From: Mantis religiosa
Taxonomy: Eukaryota; Arthropoda; Insecta; Mantodea; Mantidae
Direction: 5' to 3'
DNA: 64,000 nucleotides
NCBI GenBank assembly: GCA_030765055.1
Contig: CM060947.1
Span: 99,946,711 to 100,010,710, forward strand
The notes beneath the pieces were generated by a model. It made no database searches. It saw only the letters and a list, made by a program, of their open reading frames with translations, and had not been told where the DNA came from. The position numbers were made by a program, and so were the translations under genes. Below, one piece after another: positions 36,069 to 47,433 of the stretch; the stretch's first letter is position 1, and each line of letters opens with the position of its first letter.

Positions 36069-36758
36069 AGCGAGCGGGATAACTCAGGAGATTTTGTCTG
36101 TGGCCCGTATTTAGGAGGTCCGGGTTCGATTACCGTCGCCGACCTACCTGGCCCATGGGTTTTTCGGGGTTTTCCCTGATCGTCAGGTGAATGCTAAGTA
36201 GGTTAATTATAGGTCAATTACATCTCCCGAATTTCCTGTCCCTCCATTTCATCTCTCATCTGGTGGTAAAAGGTAAAGGTGTCGGTAGGTAGCCCGCCTT
36301 GGTAGCGTGGTGGTAGCATGTCTGCCTCACGTTCAAGAGGTCCCGAGTTCGAATCTCGGTCAGGGTGAGTTACCTGGATAAGGTTTTTTCGGGGTTTTCC
36401 CTTATCCTGTAAGACAAATGTTGGGTAACTCTAAGTTCCATGGACCCCGGACTCATTTGAGCATCATTTCATATATTCCATTCATCGTCCGATATGACTT
36501 AACGTTGGAGGACGTAAATAACACAAAAAAGTGTCTGTGGGTGTCTCGACGTTGCATGGCAGGATGATATCCTCTTGGTAAAACTTCCTCCTTCGGTAGG
36601 ACGATCTCCGGTCTCCTGCCCTTTGCAGTGTCGCGGCTCCTTACGGCGGCCGCCTCTGTCTCCTTTCGCTCATCCTTCCTCCCAGGATATAGGTACAATA
36701 GACCAAGTTTGGACCTCCGTGCCGAATTCCCTCCGTAGCGCATTCCAGTCCAGTCCAG
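36069..36758 (+). mobile_element. SINE family C with nested SINE A
   Basis: The head 'GCGGGATAACTCAGGAGATTTTGTCTGTGGCCCG' with box B GGGTTCGATTACC is followed by 'CCATGGGTTTTTCGGGGTTTTCCC' and the distal GC-rich part, ending 'TCCAGTCCAGTCCAG'. A perfect 12-bp target duplication TCTTGAAAGCAA lies at 36057-36068 and 36759-36770. Confidence 0.95.
36292..36530 (+). mobile_element. SINE family A nested in SINE C
   Basis: Full-length copy ending GGACGTAAATAACACAAAAAA. Imperfect duplications (GTGTCGGTAG before, GTGTCTGTGG after) derive from the host SINE C. Confidence 0.94.
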
Positions 36759-37904
36759 TCTTGAAAGCAAGATATACTTACTCCAGGTGAAAGATAAATT
36801 AAGTAGAGAAGTATTCGCTTTATGTTTGAGATATTAACCTTATATTATAGTAGTCTAACGCCCTGTTGCTTGGATATATTCTATTTTCTTTCTTGCTTCC
36901 CAGTATAGTTCTGTGAGTGATCCAGAGGTTAACATCTTGAGAGCCATACAATGGGGAAGATGATCTTTGTTCATTATGGAGTTCTCGTTCCGTCACAATT
37001 TGGGGAGTTGTGGGTACCAACATTATGAAGGTGCGCAGCCTTATGTCTTGGGTAATCAAGTATTAATGTTTTGTTCTGTAGCAATGCTGCCCAAGATTTA
37101 TCAGTACTTTGAATTTCATAATACTGTTTTTGTCTTTTTTGGAAGTTTCTTTTAAGTATAGTTTTTGTTGAGTGTTATGTTAAGGTTTGATGTGGTTTTG
37201 GAAAGATTTTAGTTCCCGTTTTGGCGAGGAGATCAGCAACTTCATTCACATATATCTCACAATGGGAAGGTATCCATTGGAGCAGGAATTTTTATTTTGT
37301 TTTGTTAATATTTTTACAATCTTTATTTCTAACGTTTTAGAGGAAGATGTTGGAATCACTTAAAATAACATCACTTTGAAAAGAATGTATTCTGTATATA
37401 ATATGTGTTAGTGCTATCTTTATGGTCTGAATTTCTCCATCAAAATGGATTGAATTTTTTCCACAGCTATATAATAGCTGAATAATTTTGAATTCCTTCT
37501 CCTGCTTCATCTTTTTATTCAATTTGGAACCTTCAGTGTAGATATGTAGTCATAGTGGTCCGTGATACAAACTGTGGATTGCTTCCAGAGAAATTTGTTT
37601 TAATTAAGACGGAGTACTATTACTTTTAAGAACATGTTCCATCAAGTTTAAGTTATAGTTAATATCCATATCGTCTATGTAGTTAGCTTATAGATAGTCA
37701 AAATTACTACGTTTAATATGAAATATAGTTCACGATTACAGTGCTGATTTAAATGTACATGTGGTATTATTTTATTTACCCTAGTTATCCTTTTGCTTTC
37801 TCTATTACGTACAAAAATAAGCAGAGGAATTAGGTGTTGTATTTTTTCTAACAGTTGTTTTATATGGAGATTTCATCGAAAATACATTTTGGGCTCACTG
37901 AATA

Positions 37905-38160
<256 letters not shown>

Positions 38161-38598
38161 GCATTTTTAGAAAAGTTCCCTATGTGTGTCTATGAACAAC
38201 ATAACTCAAAAACAAATAAACGGATGTATGCCAGTATCCTCAAAATGTGACACAAAGACTGAAGAATAATCCATCCTTAACTATCCTTACCATGTGAACA
38301 CATTTCACATGTAAATGTTGAAAATGTCTTTAATATGAGGCATATTGCTGTTTCGTTCCACTGCAAATAATCTTGGTCCTATTATTAGGCAGGAATAATA
38401 ATTATTTTCTTTGAGGAATTTTGCTTTTGGAAAAGAAAAGTAAATTAAGTTTCGGTTAACATTAATATTATGAAAAGCCGGATATCTATTTAAAAAGAGA
38501 GGAGGAGAAACGTTAAAGATCAAAACGTGTGAAAGATCCTAATTTTTTTGAGCATTTAGTTGCCCACAACCCATATTTAAACAATGGCATTACAAAAT
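38161..38598. other. Intronic AT-rich DNA
   Basis: Nothing recognised. Confidence 0.4.
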
Positions 38599-39048
38599 GA
38601 CAACTCCCAGTTATGTTAACTCACTTTATTTGTCACTAAAATTGTTAATGTAGCTCTAACTTACACTTACTTTCACTTTTTCAAATTCACAGCTGTTTTT
38701 TCGTAGCGTTAATGCTTCTTGTGCGTCTGTTGCACGCACTAACTCGCACTGCTCGTAGCTTTTCGACGTTCAGTAAACTCACTGTCCTGAAATTCACGAG
38801 TTTCTTCATTAACTGATCGCCGACTCACTGAAGACGTACTCTGACTGGTCATAGCGGTACTTTATAAATCGTCGGGTCACGGCAAGATGTTTTTGGAAAC
38901 CGAAACCTCTGGAATGTCTGAATGAACCATCATCCAACTCGGTTCTTCTAGAAAAGTGTCTGCGGTGGTAGAACAAAGTCCACGTATTTTTTCGGTTCGT
39001 GAGGTCAGGCTGGGCTAGCTTTGTGAAGGCTGATAATAATTTGTCACA
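38599..39048 (-). mobile_element. Probable second solo LTR
   Basis: Laid out like the Gypsy LTRs at 18 and 29 kb: a + strand TTTATT near its start, a minus-strand TATA-like TTTATAAAG at about 38870, and an end 'ATTTGTCACA' that would be a TGTGAC start on the minus strand. The sequence itself differs, so it would be another family. No target duplication was found and the left edge is approximate. Confidence 0.45.
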
Positions 39049-39564
39049 ATTTCTGGCAGAAACTCATGTAATGAAAGCTGAATAACAAATTACTGAAATA
39101 GTTGTGCATTTTGGTACATTAGGTATAACAATTTTAAACTACCAAATATTTCAAGCTTCAAATATAAACAAAAGTTTCTTTAAAAATAAGAGGGTTTAAT
39201 ACCACATACAGCACTACCAAGTATTCACTATGTTGTATGTACCAACATTTTCCGCATTTTGAAATGAAATGTTTGGTAACTGTAAACAATTATGATGTAT
39301 GTAGGGAAAGCATGTTTGATAGGGCACACGAATTATTGCTAATCACGCTTGTGTGGAAACATAGGTTTATGGGTATAATAAAGATATAAGTTAATGTCTT
39401 CATTTCTATTAACAGTGGTTTTTAAAAGGTTATTTTTCTCAAGTATCCTGAAAAGTTCCTGCTTTAAGGAACAAAGAAACAGGAATTACTTTAGATTTGA
39501 AGTAGTGATTTTTTACTTCCCTTTTAAAGATAGTCGCTTATTTCATACTCATCTGTATTTGCAG
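39049..39564. other. End of intron 1
   Basis: AT-rich; no element recognised. It ends in the acceptor 'CTGTATTTGCAG' (39553-39564). Confidence 0.5.
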
Positions 39565-39716
39565 GGCGACAGTGGCACGTACATTCAGGGGCACAGGATC
39601 CAGGACGGGGCGCAGTTTTGGACCTATTGATCCTCTTATTACACAAAGGGCGCTTCTTCATGGATACCAACTTGCAAACGGTGCAGAACCCACTATGTTA
39701 CATAGCAGCAGAACAG
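39565..39716 (+). CDS. Spaetzle-like protein, linker exon
   Basis: The exon follows TATTTGCAG, starts by completing the codon split at 25232, and ends ACAG|GTTTGT. It encodes residues 57-107: a basic Arg/Gly/Ser/Thr-rich stretch ('ARTFRGTGSRTGRSFG'), then 'PIDPLITQRALLHGYQLANG' and 'EPTMLHSSRT'. It has no Cys and no strong secondary-structure pattern, as expected for the variable pro-region between signal peptide and cystine knot. The Arg-rich part could hold a processing site, but no canonical RxxR-type site can be singled out. Support comes from phase agreement with both neighbours and from the clean acceptor; the sequence is not strongly conserved, so confidence is lower than for the last two exons. 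Confidence 0.72.
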
Positions 39717-40796
39717 GTTTGTCAAGCATGTTTAACTTCAATGAATGTCGTCATTTCTAATTTTATTATTCTGTTCATCACATACTTCTGTTAGAGTCGT
39801 GATTATCAACATGTTAATCATCACTGTCATATTTCTCATTATCACAGTCATTAGCATCATCTCCAGTTTTTAGGTTCTCTAATAGCTCAAGTTTAAAGTT
39901 AATTTTGGTCATATAGATGTATTAGTTTTTACCCAATTTTATTACACTATCTTGAAAATATATTTTCGTTGTTACTAAGCTATAACGCTTAGGTTTATTA
40001 AAATATTTTCTGTCTACTGCACATTTTCCGGTTATCCTCCAGTCCACACTACTTCATCTGTACTATTGTATTTTAGAATTGAGTTCTGTCTGCGGTGAAT
40101 CAGTACTTTCGCTGTTTGCAAAATGATTAACTGAGTTTCTTCCCAGTATAGAAATAAACATTTTATTCTGCAGGGAAATGTAGATCATGTTACTCTCAGC
40201 CTCGCGAGATATATGGGGACCTGACCTATTCTGAGCTATTATTTGATAGGAGTAGAAAGCAAAAACGTTTCAAAAATGGTGCATAAAACCTCGGTGTATA
40301 TGATATTCGTGTTACTTCCTTTTTCCTGTAACACTGTGGAGGGAGGCAGAAGATACAGCGAATGTTATAAAATCAGTCAACCTTAAGATATAAAAATTAG
40401 GATAGGCAACATGTTCCAAACCAAAATAACACTGATATAACCATTGCAACTCAGGGAGGGGTATAAATGGAGATCCCTCCCCCCCCCCCCCACCAAAAAG
40501 ACATTACCTATAGGAACATTTCAGATGTTGAAGTATATATTATGCCAAATAATAAGTTTGTTGTATTAATAATTTCAGAAACATTCGCGTTCTTGCTTTG
40601 CGTTTTCCAATATTTTAATCGATACGTTTTTTCATGGTTTTTTTTTTCTTATGAGGTTACGCCTACTCATTCTTAAGGCCACATATGAAACTTGCATTTA
40701 CTTAAGCAATGTCTTGTATGCTCCTGCCTAAGTAAAAGCAATGTGTATTTAAATGATTTCGGTTTCTCGAATTTAACTTGTCGTTAGCCAAACACT
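39717..40796. other. Start of intron 2
   Basis: The donor GTTTGT is at 39717. AT-rich; a C-run lies at 40479-40490. No element recognised before SINE C. Confidence 0.5.
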
Positions 40797-41160
40797 TACC
40801 AAGCGGGATGGTTCAGGCGGTTTCGTCTGTGGCCCGCATTCACGAGGTCCGGGATCGACGGTCTTTTCGTTGGTTTTCTCGGGTCGCCAGGCGAATGCTG
40901 GGTAGGTTAATTACATCCCCCGAATTTCCGGCACCTTCATTTCATCTCCATTATCATTTCATATCATCTGTCATCTGGCGATCTCTTTCAGGGTAGAAAT
41001 GTCGATGGGTGTCTCGGGGCTGTGGTGACTCCTTGAGTCGGCCGTTCTCTGTGTCCTCTCGCCTCATCCTTCCTCACGAGGATGCCTGACTTGGGGCTTA
41101 GGTACAATAAACCAAAGGTTTCGGTGCCGAATCCCCACCGTAATAATCCTAATCCTAGAG
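40797..41160 (+). mobile_element. SINE family C copy
   Basis: The head 'GCGGGATGGTTCAGGCGGTTTCGTCTGTGGCCCGCATTC' is followed by 'GGTTAATTACATCCCCCGAATTTCC', 'TCATCTCCATTATCATTTCATATCATC' and the end 'TTAGGTACAATAAACCAAAGGTTTCGGTGCCGAATCCCC'. The 3' end passes straight into a compound trinucleotide array. Confidence 0.92.
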
Positions 41161-41163
41161 AAA

Positions 41164-41390
41164 CAACAACAACAACTACTACTACTACTACTACCACTAC
41201 CACTACCACTACCACCACCACCACCACCACCATCACCACCACCACCACCACCACCACCACCACCACCACCACCACCACCACCACCACCACCACCACCACC
41301 ACCACCACCACCACCACCACCACCACCACCACCACCACCACCACCACCACCACCACCACCACCACCACCACCACCACCACCACCACCACC

Positions 41391-41454
<64 letters not shown>
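41164..41454. repeat. Compound array (AAC)(ACT)(ACC)n(AAT)n
   Basis: Four AAC, then ACT, ACT/ACC mixed, about 60 ACC, then about 21 AAT units. It starts at the 3' end of SINE C. Confidence 0.97.
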
Positions 41455-41457
<3 letters not shown>

Positions 41458-42879
41458 TTCTATAATGGTTATAAAATTGAATATTATCATGAAATTCTAG
41501 AAGAAAATGCATTTTATGTTAATAAATATTACTTTGGAAAATGAGTGATACTTCTTAGTTATTTAATGTGCTAACATTAAAATAAAGGTTATAAAAATAA
41601 ATATGAACTGGAATGTTTCATAAACATGCCGCCATTCGAAGAGAAAGCCGAAAATTTATAGTGTGAGTTTCAACGCGGTAACCTATTTCTCAAATAAGAG
41701 TGCTTCAACTTTTCAACATTTGTTTTGTATTTCTTCCACCTTGTAACTTTTACGACACTACTTTATGAGCACCTGTAGGTGCAATACACTTTCCGCATGT
41801 ACTTTGCTTGAGCCACTGGAGTATAGCGGTCTATGGGTCAACCACTTGTTACCTGTCCTGCGTAACGTTCGCTGTCCCCGGAGCAGCCTAAGGGAAACAT
41901 TAAACCAAGGAAGGCCCGTTAGAAAAGCAAACACTCACATTTTATGTTAATTAGCAGAAATAATGAGGTCTACCTAGGTTCTGCCAAGTGATAGACGGCT
42001 ATGCACTAGCCGATGACGACATTCTACCTAACAGTCCTGCTTGACGGAACGTTGATGGCGCTTAACATCGTTCAAATATGTCTATCTACGAATGACGTTC
42101 TAATAATGGCGAATTATACAACGCAGATATTAAATAGTGCATTACTTATCAAAGATGCTTGACTGGGATAGCTATTATAATATTAAATGTGGATTTAAGT
42201 CCTTTAGACACCGAATAGCTATAGAAACATGAAAGAATATATTACAGCGCAAAAACCTCCGGGATCTAAGGCACTTGCCTTTATATTCATCCCAAACGCA
42301 AAATATCTAAATAATTTAGCCAATATGCATTACCCAACCAGGTTTCAAACCCTGTCCAACAGGATGACAGCCAGCAGAGAGCCATCAGCATGGTGGCTAT
42401 CATGAAACTTCTCAGTAAGTTATAATCATATGGATTACATAAAATACACAACAAACTAATTAAAACTAACATAAAGTAAGAAAGCAATTATAATAATACA
42501 GGAATTAATGAATTCCTGTAAATCCATAAGTGGAACATAGGACCTTCTGAACTGCGCAGCCTTTTACATGTAGTTAAATACTCACACATACACACTTTAC
42601 ACAAACTTTATGTAGGCTAAAGTCGAATATGAAACAATTATAGTTAAATTTACTCTATAAATGAGCAATCAGAAATAACAAGAAAAAATGGCTATCTTCC
42701 ATGCCTTTTGCATCCTCTTAATTTACACCATTAAAATTACATACATCTTTTAAATGATCAAGTTCTGCTTCATTCTTCTAAAATATTGCATAATAAGGAA
42801 ACCATAAAAGGTACACAATCCGTAACTACATGGGCAGACTTTGTTAAAATGCGTTATGGAACCAATCTGCACATTGTTT
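41455..42879. other. Intronic AT-rich DNA
   Basis: No gene. 42240-42400 contains short GC-richer words including GGTTTCAAACCC, but no convincing tRNA-like head. Confidence 0.4.
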
Positions 42880-43085
42880 TGGCATTAATGATGATTCAAA
42901 GTCATAAACATCATAGCCCGGAAATGTTCTCTAGTCAAATGCATTTTTGGATGATTGTAAAATCTTTAATTGATTATAATTAACAAACTGTTAGCCTAAA
43001 TCAAACTGCATTGTAATCAACTTGTAAGACATTAAAATGTAGCTAACAAATATAAACAACTTCATTTGTGTTTAAGAACAGCATT
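42880..43085 (+). repeat. Dispersed repeat R1, copy 2
   Basis: 'GAAATGTTCTCTAGTCAAATGCATTTTTGGATGATTGTAAAATC' and what follows match 24100-24265 with many changes. Confidence 0.55.
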
Positions 43086-43269
43086 TTAAAAAAAAATCAA
43101 TGTCCTCCTTATATGACAAAATATGGACCATGCTATATGCATAATAAAAATAGCATATTGGTGTGACTACTTAAATATTTATTCTATAAAAATTTTTAAA
43201 TTTCTGAACACATAAAAATGTTGTTTATAAGGTTCTATAATAGTTCTCATAAACCTCAAGCATAGGTAA

Positions 43270-43420
43270 GATATGTTCCAAAGGAGCACGACCGCCAATA
43301 TGACCATTGCAGTTAAAGGCATAAATGGAACAAAAAAAAAAAGGTAGGATATTTCTACTTGAGGTTTCAAACCTGTAGGAGTTAAGTGTGGGCTAATGGA
43401 TATTGTACACAAAATTTTAT
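43270..43420 (+). repeat. Dispersed repeat shared with 15.7 kb
   Basis: 'TGTTCCAAAGGAGCACGACCGCCAATATGACCATTGCAGTTAAAGGC' matches 15705-15765. Family unknown. Confidence 0.6.
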
Positions 43421-43877
43421 ACCAAATTGTTTCAGCTGGAACACATTAACGAACATATTTTAAACTTTAAGTTTTGGCTTTAATAGGACATACTAACAAC
43501 ATTATTAATACAAAACTGCAAATTAACATAAGCATTTTGTTTCCAATGTTGTATTTGTAATTTCTTTGTATCCATAAGTCAATTAATAAAAATTGTTGCA
43601 CGTAAAAGAATTTCTAAAGTAATTTTATTATAATTTACTTGCAAACAGAAAAGAAAGACATATTAACAAGAATTACTAATCCATAACTTTAAATTAGTAT
43701 AAATATTTTGTTTCTAATTTTGTTATATTTATAATGTTAACCTATGACTCGATAGTCTTAATTTAGTTCATTTCACTGTTACAAAGTCCGGCAATTCTAA
43801 TATAAGCAATAGTCAATGTAATAAAAACTGTTACAGGTAAAAAATTTCTAATAAAACTACCTTTTCCCCCTTTTATG
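43421..43877. other. Intronic AT-rich DNA
   Basis: Nothing recognised. Confidence 0.4.
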
Positions 43878-44094
43878 TATGAGATGCATCCAGAAAGTAA
43901 GTCTAATATCCAATAAAGAAAACAAAATCATCATTAAGTAAGAAATCTTTATTGAGATAATTACATAGATCACTGGCTACTTCTCAACCTAGTTACCATC
44001 ATTGTTGAGGTATTTATCATAATGGTGCATCATCAGCTGTATGCTTAAGTTATAGGAGTCTGCTGCCAATGACCAGAGCCATGAAGTCACTTAA

Positions 44095-44152
44095 ATGAAA
44101 TGTGTAGTGTTTAATACCCACTTTTACTACATATGGCACCACAGGCAGTACA
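44095..44152 (-). mobile_element. SINE family B tail fragment
   Basis: 'GAAATGTGTAGTGTTTAATACCCACTTTTACTACATATGGCACCACAGGC' is a second, partial copy of the SINE B 3' region found at 44397-44450. Confidence 0.75.
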
Positions 44153-44396
44153 AAATCACTTCATTCTGCACTTCAGTGCCATTGTTAAACCTTTTACCTG
44201 CCAGAAAACGCTTCATGAAATGGAAGAGATGAAAATCACTTGGGTCGAAGTCGAGACTATAGGAGGGTGGTTGAATATCTCCCATCCAAACTTATTCACC
44301 AATTCTGTGTGACGTTGGCTGTATGAAGTCTTGCATTCTCATGCAATAGCATGATGCCTCTTATCATCCCACATCTGTTCTGGATTGCCCTCTTCA

Positions 44397-44603
44397 ATGA
44401 TGAAATGTGTAGTGTTTAACGCCTGCTTTTACTACATGCGGCACTGCAGGCGATGACACTGGTGATACATGAGATGAAGATGGAGCACCGGTGGAATGAG
44501 ATGGCGGGGGAAACCGGAAACTCACTTTGCGGTCGCCTGGGATCCAACCCGGGCCGCCTTGGTGAGAGCCAAGCGGTCTAACCACTGAGCTACGGCGCGG
44601 CCC
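44397..44603 (-). mobile_element. SINE family B copy in the mariner
   Basis: On the minus strand the head reads GCCGTAGCTCAGTGGTTAGACCGCTTGGCTCTCACCAAGG, a tRNA-Glu-like (CTC) sequence with box B GGGTTGGATCCC. A target duplication TTGCCCTCYTCA (44385-44396 and 44604-44615) has one mismatch. Confidence 0.95.
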
Positions 44604-45468
44604 TTGCCCTCCTCAGTTTATGCAATGTCTGACAATACTGATCAGCATTTATGGCATCCACTCATGGTGAAAACTCGCACAAGAGGACATCCTGTCTATT
44701 CCAGAACGCATTTCACATGACTTTTATGAAAGAGATTGTCTGCTTGAATTTGGTTTCACAGGTGAACCACTGTGCTGCCAATGCATTGATTGTTGTTTTG
44801 TCTGTGGTGTGGCATGCGACATTCATGTTACATTCCCAGTGACAATATTGTCGAGAAACTTGTCGCCTTCCTCTGCATACCACTGTAAAAATGTCAATAC
44901 TGAGGTCAGATGTCTGGTTTTGTGCTCATCTGTCAGCTGCCTAGGCAACCATTATGCACTTACTTTGTGAAAACCAAGTCACCAGGACACAATTTTGTGA
45001 AAAAGTTAGTGCGACATCTGGGGGAATTGACAAGGGAGTTCTGAAATTGTGAAGCGCTGGTTCTGTATAATCACTTACCAACTCTTCTGGCATCATCAGG
45101 GACATTCGGCCACTATGGTCTCTGTCATAAGTATTGGTTCATCCTTCACTGAATTGCCTGCACCATTGTCTTACCATACTGTCACAAATAATGTGTCTAT
45201 ACACAAGACCAAATGGCGATGGACTTCTACTAGAGATTGCTTTAGAGCATGCACAAATCGGATGACTGCATGAATTCTCAGCTGGGAGGAGGCAGTATCA
45301 GAGTAGCTATTTTCTTCTGGCAAAGCTCAGTAACCACTGCCACCACAAGACTGAAACTTAACTGCATTTTACCCACATACTTCCTCTCTACTTCTTCACA
45401 TCACATACTTATCTAATTGGTTGTGCCATCTCTGGACGCGATTAGACCTACTTTCTGGATGCACTGTG

Positions 45469-45508
45469 TATTTATGGCTGAAGTAATTCTATTATAATTC
45501 ATTTGCAG
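45469..45508 (+). promoter_or_regulatory. Exon 3 splice acceptor region
   Basis: Only 40 bases separate the mariner from exon 3. They contain a weak pyrimidine tract and end TTCATTTGCAG. A branch point must lie in this stretch or inside the mariner TIR. Confidence 0.6.
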
Positions 45509-45686
45509 GCAGAGGAGGAAATAAATACAGGGAAACAATGTGTAGTGGGACTCCAGCCCGATTATGCAAAACGCGTTACAACACAACTGCTCCAATGTAT
45601 GGGGTTTCTCTTACCTCGGGGCAGCCTGTGACTATTGTGCAGAAGTTCCCAGACTTACTGCAACAAGTTGTATTTGAGGTTTGTGA
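45509..45686 (+). CDS. Spaetzle-like protein, cystine-knot exon A
   Basis: The exon begins after TTTGCAG and ends TGTGA|GTAAGTG. It encodes residues 108-167: 'GRGGNKYRETMCSGTPARLC' (first two Cys of the domain), an NTT glycosylation sequon (residue 132), then 'GVSLTSGQPVTIVQKFPDLL' and 'QQVVFEVCE' (third Cys). The 'xxTIVQ...QxVxFExC' pattern matches the central strands of Spaetzle and neurotrophin folds, where an aromatic/hydrophobic strand precedes an E-x-C. In this gene the usual W before IV is absent (T-I-V). The exon joins the next in phase 2 without a break. Confidence 0.88.
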
Positions 45687-46199
45687 GTAAGTGTTTACTC
45701 TCTTTGTTTCCATATTTATGCTTAAGTCTTAGATGTAAAATATAGTTACCAGAATGATATAGTAGGTATATCGGCTTAGTAAAGTAAGATTGAATCATGG
45801 TAGATACATTGCATATTTAGCAGGACCTATTATTTATTGGAAATTTTATCTTTTTTAGAAAAATTTAGTAAATTTGTTATACTCTATTATTAATTTTTAC
45901 GCTTCACTGTGGTGTTCCAATACAGTTAAATCTTGTTATACTCTGTTTATTTTGAGGAACCAAAGTTATACAAATTCTTTAAAAATTGTTTAAAACTTTT
46001 TACTAGCCCAAGGATGGTAAGTAAATGTTTAAAATTACAATGATCTTTTATTTCGTTAAGGGTAGAAACATCATTTATTATATATAATCTAATAAAATAA
46101 AATCTGTATTAAAACCATTAATTAAAGAAGTATTAATTATGTTCAGTAAAAGAAAGAAAGAAAGAATTATGTTCAGTAGGCTATGAAAGCCTACGCTTG

Positions 46200-47000
46200 T
46201 TATTAATTATGTGTTTATATTCTCTAAAACATTTCTTTTAATTTAGGGATATATTTATGAACCTGTAAGTTAAACTATTAAAAACAGCAAATTTATATGA
46301 AAAAGAGTTACAACTTCTATCTTTTATGTAGTTATCAACATGAGTAGATTTCCAAAGTGTGCCAAAGTTTAGTTTATTGTTATTTTTTATTACCTTTAGA
46401 TCTAGAAAAGCAAGGTAGCCATTATTTTCAACTTCTAATGTAAACTTAATAGTTTTAATCTTATAAGTTTAGAAGTTTTAAAGCATCATTTATGTGTTTT
46501 TGAGGAACAATAGCAAAAATTTCATCAACATATCTATACCAAGTTTTAAAAATTGAAGGATATACCTATACTTTAATGACTTATATTTCAAAAAAGGTTG
46601 TAAAAAGATTTGCGAGAAAAGGGAAAATGGATTACCCATTACTAAATCAGAAGTTTGTTGAAAGAAATTGACCATTAAAATTGAAAACAAATTTGATTCA
46701 AACAGAAAGTTAGTAAGCTTAACAAAATCAACTATTAAGTTATCATGGAGAATTATTGAACTCAACCATTTTTTAAAAAATACAAAAGTGTTTCACTAGA
46801 AATACTAGAAAATAAAGCAATTACATCAAAGGAAACAAGCTTATCATTTTTATATAATACTATATTAGTAATACTTTTTTACCACCTCAAAAGAATTTGT
46901 AAAATTTAAAACTCTCAAATTTAGCAAAAGTACTACATTTTTTATGTAACCATTTAGCTAGATTATAAGTTGGTTATAATTTATACAACTTAAAAGTTTG
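46200..47000 (-). pseudogene. Penelope-like element RT fragment
   Basis: On the minus strand: 'PTYNLAKWLHKKCSTFAKF' (about 46975), 'NDKLVSFDVIALFSSISSET' (about 46840, the VSFDVVSLFT motif), 'FFQQTSDLVMGNPFSLF' (about 46665-46615, the MGSPLSP motif) and 'WYRYVDEIFAIVP' (about 46545, the YVDD catalytic box with the second D as E). Then 'IKFTLEVENNGYLAFLDLKV' (about 46450-46390) and 'LWKSTHVDNYI'. This order is diagnostic of Penelope-like retroelements. Frame shifts separate the blocks; the GIY-YIG domain was not found. It lies in intron 3, antisense to the host gene. Confidence 0.85.
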
Positions 47001-47433
47001 CTGATGATGCAAAAAATTTATTTGTGAAACTAGTCCTAAGTACTGCAAGGAATTTTAAATTTCTTGAAAACATATAAGTGAAGTTTGTAACAAATAATTA
47101 TATATTATTGCAATATTTGTGTTGCTTCACTGTTATTAGCTTCTGTTTTTACGCATTACAATAATAAGTGTTTGTAAGAGTAGTGTACATAAGAGTGAGA
47201 TGAAAGCATATGCAACACAGATTTTTCTTTACATGCTTTCATCACAAAGCTCGTGCCTTAGTCTCTCAAATATTGATTTCCTGTCAGAATACTATATTAT
47301 AACAAATTGCTAATAGATTTTAGACTTTACCTCTTTTATAGAGTTCTGGTTATACAATTGTGAGTAATTTTGCTTTGTTCATTAAATATTCTTCTCTATA
47401 GATGTAAATATTACATTAATTGTGGTTTTGCAG
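47001..47433. other. End of intron 3
   Basis: AT-rich; the acceptor is TGTGGTTTTGCAG at 47421-47433. Confidence 0.5.

Larger units (their letters stand above)
35376..37904 (-). pseudogene. 5'-truncated LINE with RNase H domain
   Basis: On the minus strand an RNase H domain is visible: 'FDGEIQTIKIALTHI' (about 37446-37400), 'ILSDS' (about 37360) and 'LQWIPSHCEIYVNEVADLLA' (about 37285-37225), the motifs that carry its acidic and His residues. It is followed by 'NCDGTRTP'-like sequence, then by a SINE C insertion (36069-36758), then by the 3' region and the terminal hairpin (35384-35415) with an (ATC)n tail. The 5' side is cut at the AAT array. The SINE's duplicated target shows that the two halves were once contiguous. 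Confidence 0.8.
43940..45330 (-). pseudogene. mariner transposase, catalytically dead
   Basis: Read on the minus strand: the HTH part 'VRQWCRQFSEG' (about 45175), then 'DEFLD'-like 'AEEGDKFLDNIVTG' with the first catalytic position changed (expected GDET, here GNVT, about 44840). Next come 'TKQQSMHWQHSGSPVKP', 'FWDRQDVLLCEFSP' and 'INADQYCQTLHKLR'. After the SINE comes 'LLHENARLHTA' (expected HDN, here HEN), and finally 'YSLDFDPSDFHLF' with the last D kept but a frame break before it. Two of three catalytic acids are lost. Confidence 0.9.
43880..45468 (-). mobile_element. mariner-like element with nested SINE B
   Basis: The TIRs (left GAGATGCATCCAGAAAGTAAGTC; right, inverted, CAGTGCATCCAGAAAGTAGGTC) are flanked by TA on both sides. 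Without the SINE the element is about 1.37 kb. It sits in intron 2 of the Spaetzle-like gene, in antisense, and its right end is 40 bases from exon 3. Confidence 0.93.

Noticed and set aside
39394..39630. Alternative reading frame across exon 2 ending GDSGTYIQG...
   Set aside because: It stops within the exon and does not join the neighbouring exons in phase.
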